Origin: CAZZIZ01 sp964654535
GTDB lineage: Bacteria; Bacteroidota; Bacteroidia; Chitinophagales; UBA2359
Length of the DNA: 12,173 bases
Assembly: GCA_964654535.1 (NCBI GenBank)
Contig: CAZZIZ010000106.1
Span: forward strand, 1 to 12,173
Reading direction: 5' to 3'
This document shows, piece by piece, positions 9,156 to 12,173 of this stretch. The notes below the pieces were generated by a model. That model was not told where the DNA came from, ran no database searches, and was given only the letters and a program-made list of their open reading frames with translations. Position 1 is the stretch's first letter. Every line of letters begins with the position of its first letter. The translations under genes and the position numbers were made by a program.

Positions 9156-9476
9156 TTTCGTAGGCTTGATTCTATTTAACAACTGACAGAAGATGACATT
9201 TATTCCGTCATATACGAAATTCGAATCCTAAATACTGTTAACAATTATGGAATCAAACAAGGAATTGAAGACGGTAAGGCCTCTATGCATCTTCCGAAGG
9301 CCTTGGTTAGCCATTGACATGCACCGTCGAGACTAGACGCCGAAAGCTAGCATATGCCTTATGGCGAATTTCGTCGATTGAGGTGCTGACATTGTCCGCA
9401 CGAATTTCTACATCTGCAAGGGCAATTAGGAACGCTCTTTGAATATAGACTAGTGTTAATTATTAAACGCCCAACT
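9156..9476. other. Divergent intergenic region with repeated CGAATTTC words
   Basis: About 320 bases separate the divergently transcribed macroglobulin and T9SS-protein genes. I see no convincing gene here. The 8-base word CGAATTTC occurs twice on the plus strand (9365-9372 and 9401-9408) and once inverted (GAAATTCG, 9216-9223). The inverted copy extends to a 10-base match with the first direct one (9214-9223 against 9365-9374). There is also a weak hairpin, AAGGCCT (9276-9282) with AGGCCTT (9298-9304), with a 15-base loop and no T run. These could be regulator sites or chance. The promoter of the T9SS gene must lie here but no good match was found. Confidence 0.5.
9227..9257 (-). promoter_or_regulatory. 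Candidate Bacteroidota-type promoter for the macroglobulin-pbpC operon
   Basis: On the minus strand a TTTG (9254-9257) is followed after 19 bases by TATTTAGG (9227-9234). This partly matches the Bacteroidota sigma-ABfr consensus of TTTG near -33 and TAnnTTTG near -7. The implied transcription start would be near 9220, giving a leader of about 65 bases before the ATG at 9155. The -7 match is incomplete and the region is AT-rich, so this is a suggestion only. Confidence 0.3.
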
Positions 9477-11924
9477 ATGATTACAAAACTACATTCTCCA
9501 GAAAGGGAAAGACATTTTAGTACTTCAGCATTTACAATTGCACTAAGCTTTTTGCTTTTTGTCACGAGTAATGTTTCAATTGCCCAAATAGTCTCCCCAG
9601 TCGCTATTAGCGCTTGCAACCACGTCACCGGACAACTATCGGAAGACATTAACTATTTCGCAATAAATGTGAACAACAATAGTAGTGTCGTCAGTAAATG
9701 GAACGTGATAATAACCGGAGCCAATTACTTATTGAATTCCGACGATTTCACTAGTTCGAATGGAATAAGCCTAATCGTAGATACGGTTCCTGATGATCAA
9801 GGCACCTATACGCATTGGATTAGTTCTCTCGAAGCTATTCAGCCTCATCAATTTTTGACCTTTGTCTATACTGGCGGTTTTCCAGATACCCAGGCAGCTT
9901 TAGCTAGTACGAACGTACAATTTAATTGCACTTTCGATACAGCTCAATTATGCAACAACTTAGGTTTCAATTTCTTCAACGAGCAACAATTTTCATTTGG
10001 TTTTTCGGTCCAAAACAACTCCGGATTGCCTATTCCTTATTACGAGGTATTCATTGATGACGCAACTTATATGCTCAACGAAGATGAGCTAAACAGCGCA
10101 GGCTTTAGCTTTACTATGATAGACAATGGAAATGGCACATACGATTATATATTTGTAAACATGTTTCCAATTCCTGCTTATAGCAGTTCTCCAACGATAA
10201 GCTCCAACCAAAATCTTGGTACTAATGTAAGTTCCAATAGTCAAACCATTAATTGTGAGGCAACAATCGTAAGTTCAGGTAACGACGGTGGCTTGGAAAG
10301 TCACGGTGGTCTTGCCAGCAAAATAGCACTAAGAAATTTTAAAAAATCAGTAGGTATTCCAACTGCTCCTAGATTTAAAACAGATAATGCGATTGTATCT
10401 GCTTTCGCACCATCTCATATACTAAGTGGAGATGAGCGTCAGGAATCTTCTCCAACGGATTTGATTGACATTACTGCCGCAGAAACTATTTGGTCAGGTG
10501 ATTATTATATAAACAACCAGCGCTTTGGTTCTGTTTTTGGAACAAAAACAGAACATGAAATCTATGATCACACCAAAGTAATTTGTGATCGTGTTAAAGG
10601 TTCAGAGCTTCTATCTGTAGAGGTGGTTAATATCGACGGTTATGATGCCATTATGAGCGTTATTCGTCGTCCAAATGAGGCTTTGGAATATGCAATCTCA
10701 TTTTCACTCGCATATGTTGACTATGGCCAATTCCAGTTTGTGAGTAATTGGGCAATCGACGAGTATGAGCCGAGTCCAAACTTTTTAAATTACCAAGTCT
10801 GGACGAATAGTAGTACTAAGAGTATTAAAGCAGTTCAAGATATTTTGAAAAACGTGGTTGCACAAAATGGGTTCGAGCTAACAAATTCTAGTACGGAAAC
10901 GCGAGCACCTGAGTTGTTTGCTACAAGTGCTAACTACAAGCTTGGCAGTTTCTACTTGAACTTACACAACGAACTTACGGAGCCGACGACGCTTAGGGTA
11001 AAAGGAAAATGTGTTAGCAAAGAAGTAGACGGTGAGCAAATTCCATTTGAAGAGGAGTTAACATTACTGCCCGGTCAAGAATCTCTTGAAATCCCATTGC
11101 CATTTGGAAATATTTTCGATGGAGAAATACAAATACTAGCTGAGAACAGCAATCAAAAAGATGTTATCTACTTAGCAGATGGTTCTTGGGGTCTGGAATT
11201 CAGTGAAGCCAATACTACGGTTTCGACCTATGACATAATTCCTGAGAAAAGAGTAGAAAACACTAACGAGTATATCGTGGAGCGTGGAATTTCGGTTGCA
11301 GGATCAACTGATTCTTACTTATCAATATTCAAGCAATTGGTTCCAGGAGGATTGCCAGTAGATTTATCTGCATACAATACACTTTCATTCGATTGTGAAT
11401 CAAAAGGAGTTTATGAAGTGACTTTGCTTACTTCTGATAATACTGATGCGGCAAACAACTTGACGCATACTATTGAAGCAGCAGCTGGTGAAGAAATAAA
11501 TATTCCTTTTGCTCTTTTCAGCAATACTGCTGGTGACAGATTAGATGCTAGTGACGTTACCACTATTTACATTTCATTCAAGGCTGGTAATAATGAAGAC
11601 GAAGAGTTTGAAATGGAAATTGAGAACGTTCGTTTCAAAAATGATGGTGATTCAAATTTAAGTTTGAATCCAGGTCAACTGGATACTTATCCGAATCCGA
11701 GTACTGGCGCATTCAGTATTACGCATTTGTTCTCTGAGAAATCGGATGCATTGATTACGATTTACAACGCGAATGGATCAATAGTGAAGCAATTTACCGA
11801 AACGGCTTACAAAGGATTTCAAACCTTTGGTGTTTCCGTCGACAACCAAGAACAAGGTGTTTATCTGATTTCTCTACAAACCAATGAAGGAATCTTTACC
11901 GACACAGTTCTGATAATGAAATAA
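9477..11924 (+). CDS. T9SS-exported multidomain protein with tandem Cys-bracketed domains, function unknown
   Basis: I do not recognise the family. The ATG at 9477 (815 residues) was preferred to an in-frame GTG at 9453. Its N-terminus ends in a hydrophobic stretch, TIALSFLLFVTSNVSIAQ, typical of a signal peptide cleaved after AQ. Next come two related domains, Cys47-Cys151 and Cys159-Cys260; each begins with Cys-Asn and ends in (F/I)-Asn-Cys, and between them they share xNNS, (N/T)Y(L/M)LNxD(D/E) and QGTY/NGTY positions. Residues about 330-465 form an unassigned module (from TIWSGDYY to DILKNV). Residues 475-568 look like a beta-sandwich, and about 569-722 resemble a jelly-roll or carbohydrate-binding-type fold (DLSAYNTLSFDC and later IYISFKAG). 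The end is a T9SS type A sorting domain with TYPNPSTGAFSI (737-748) and a closing GVYLISLQTNEG segment. The protein is therefore predicted to be secreted or attached to the cell surface. It appears monocistronic and is followed by a strong terminator. Binding or adhesion is inference only. Confidence 0.88.
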   Translation: MITKLHSPERERHFSTSAFTIALSFLLFVTSNVSIAQIVSPVAISACNHVTGQLSEDINYFAINVNNNSSVVSKWNVIITGANYLLNSDDFTSSNGISLIVDTVPDDQGTYTHWISSLEAIQPHQFLTFVYTGGFPDTQAALASTNVQFNCTFDTAQLCNNLGFNFFNEQQFSFGFSVQNNSGLPIPYYEVFIDDATYMLNEDELNSAGFSFTMIDNGNGTYDYIFVNMFPIPAYSSSPTISSNQNLGTNVSSNSQTINCEATIVSSGNDGGLESHGGLASKIALRNFKKSVGIPTAPRFKTDNAIVSAFAPSHILSGDERQESSPTDLIDITAAETIWSGDYYINNQRFGSVFGTKTEHEIYDHTKVICDRVKGSELLSVEVVNIDGYDAIMSVIRRPNEALEYAISFSLAYVDYGQFQFVSNWAIDEYEPSPNFLNYQVWTNSSTKSIKAVQDILKNVVAQNGFELTNSSTETRAPELFATSANYKLGSFYLNLHNELTEPTTLRVKGKCVSKEVDGEQIPFEEELTLLPGQESLEIPLPFGNIFDGEIQILAENSNQKDVIYLADGSWGLEFSEANTTVSTYDIIPEKRVENTNEYIVERGISVAGSTDSYLSIFKQLVPGGLPVDLSAYNTLSFDCESKGVYEVTLLTSDNTDAANNLTHTIEAAAGEEINIPFALFSNTAGDRLDASDVTTIYISFKAGNNEDEEFEMEIENVRFKNDGDSNLSLNPGQLDTYPNPSTGAFSITHLFSEKSDALITIYNANGSIVKQFTETAYKGFQTFGVSVDNQEQGVYLISLQTNEGIFTDTVLIMK

Positions 11925-11950
11925 TAGAACCTCCTACCGCATAAATTTGA

Positions 11951-11977
11951 AACCTCGCCTTCGGCGAGGTTTTTTTT
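11951..11977 (+). terminator. Intrinsic terminator of the T9SS-protein gene
   Basis: A perfect 9-base-pair stem, AACCTCGCC (11951-11959) with GGCGAGGTT (11963-11971), has a TTC loop. It runs directly into eight consecutive T residues (11970-11977). It lies 26 bases after the stop codon at 11922-11924, so it ends that transcript. The stem lacks a strong T run on the other strand, so it is probably one-directional. Confidence 0.9.
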
Positions 11978-12070
11978 ATGTCCATACACCACTATGCATT
12001 TTTTTCTGATTGCGAGAATGTTCAATCCGTTCTTGCATTCACGTTTCTATCGTTTTGCAGTCGAGTACAC

Positions 12071-12098
12071 AGATTTCTCGGCTTTGCTCGAAATGACA
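12071..12098. repeat. Short dispersed-repeat-like sequence (GTCATTTCGAGC type)
   Basis: On the minus strand this reads TGTCATTTCGAGCAAAGCC followed by GAGAAATCT. It closely resembles a short intergenic repeat (GTCATTTCGAGCGAAG-CGAGAAATCT) that I recall as widespread in Bacteroidota and some other genomes. Only one copy is in the window, so repetition cannot be shown here. It lies in gene-free DNA after the terminator. Confidence 0.45.
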
Positions 12099-12116
12099 GG
12101 CGTTTTTTTCGCAGTC

Positions 12117-12173
12117 AGGATAGAAGCGGTATGAGGTACTTGGAAAGTGTATTGAGCCCCACCGTGCAGAGCG
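12117..12173 (+). repeat. Possible degenerate, partial second copy of the 1276-1480 element
   Basis: AGGATAGAAGCGG (12117-12129) followed by TTGGAAAG and AGCCCCACC (12155-12163) recalls the minus-strand block order of the element at 1276-1480 (AGGGATTGGAAAG, then GGAAAAGCCCGACCC). Here it is on the plus strand and has a much shorter middle. The match is imperfect and the copy runs off the window edge, so this is tentative. No gene is seen between 11978 and 12173. Confidence 0.3.

Noticed and set aside
9156..9182. Upstream TTG start for the macroglobulin at 9182
   Set aside because: It adds nine residues before MKKC, whereas the ATG at 9155 gives a typical compact lipoprotein signal.
9438..9468. 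TTTG with TATTAAAC 19 bases later as promoter of the T9SS gene
   Set aside because: The -7 half matches poorly and would place the transcription start only a few bases before the ATG.
9453..9476. GTG start for the T9SS protein at 9453
   Set aside because: An ATG eight codons later retains the entire signal peptide and is the more usual start.
9359..9649. 96-codon minus-strand frame across the start of the T9SS gene
   Set aside because: It overlaps the signal-peptide region of a well-supported gene and its product has no recognisable features.

Overview
The window looks like chromosomal DNA of a member of the Bacteroidota, probably a flavobacterium-like or related marine or soil bacterium. 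The main evidence is a large secreted protein ending in a type IX secretion (T9SS, Por) type A sorting domain, a system confined to this phylum. Starts without Shine-Dalgarno sequences, moderate-to-low GC and an intergenic repeat of a style I recall from Flavobacteriia genomes agree with this.

Left edge (1-1270, + strand): the 3' end of an acylating acetaldehyde dehydrogenase gene and a complete 4-hydroxy-2-oxovalerate aldolase gene. They overlap by 8 bases and form the last two steps of an aromatic meta-cleavage (or phenylpropionate-type) pathway: 4-hydroxy-2-oxovalerate to pyruvate plus acetaldehyde, then acetaldehyde to acetyl-CoA. The rest of the operon lies upstream of the window. Sampled blocks of this pair are clearly richer in GC than the rest of the window.

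Next (about 1276-1480) is a 200-base non-coding element made of several hairpins with conserved-looking blocks. It sits between the convergent aldolase and pbpC genes, and a degenerate partial second copy in the opposite orientation may lie at the right edge.

Centre (1480-9155, - strand): a two-gene operon of a very large lipoprotein alpha-2-macroglobulin with an intact thioester motif, followed after 5 bases by penicillin-binding protein 1C. The accepted model for this pair is that the macroglobulin traps proteases that breach the outer membrane, while PBP1C repairs the peptidoglycan.

Right (9156-12173): a divergent intergenic region of about 320 bases with a candidate promoter for the macroglobulin operon and a repeated 8-base word. 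It is followed by an 815-residue T9SS-exported protein of unknown function that carries two diverged tandem Cys-bracketed domains, an unidentified middle region and a possible jelly-roll before the sorting domain. A strong intrinsic terminator follows, then gene-free DNA with short repeat-like sequences to the end. No tRNA, rRNA, CRISPR array, transposase or phage gene was seen.
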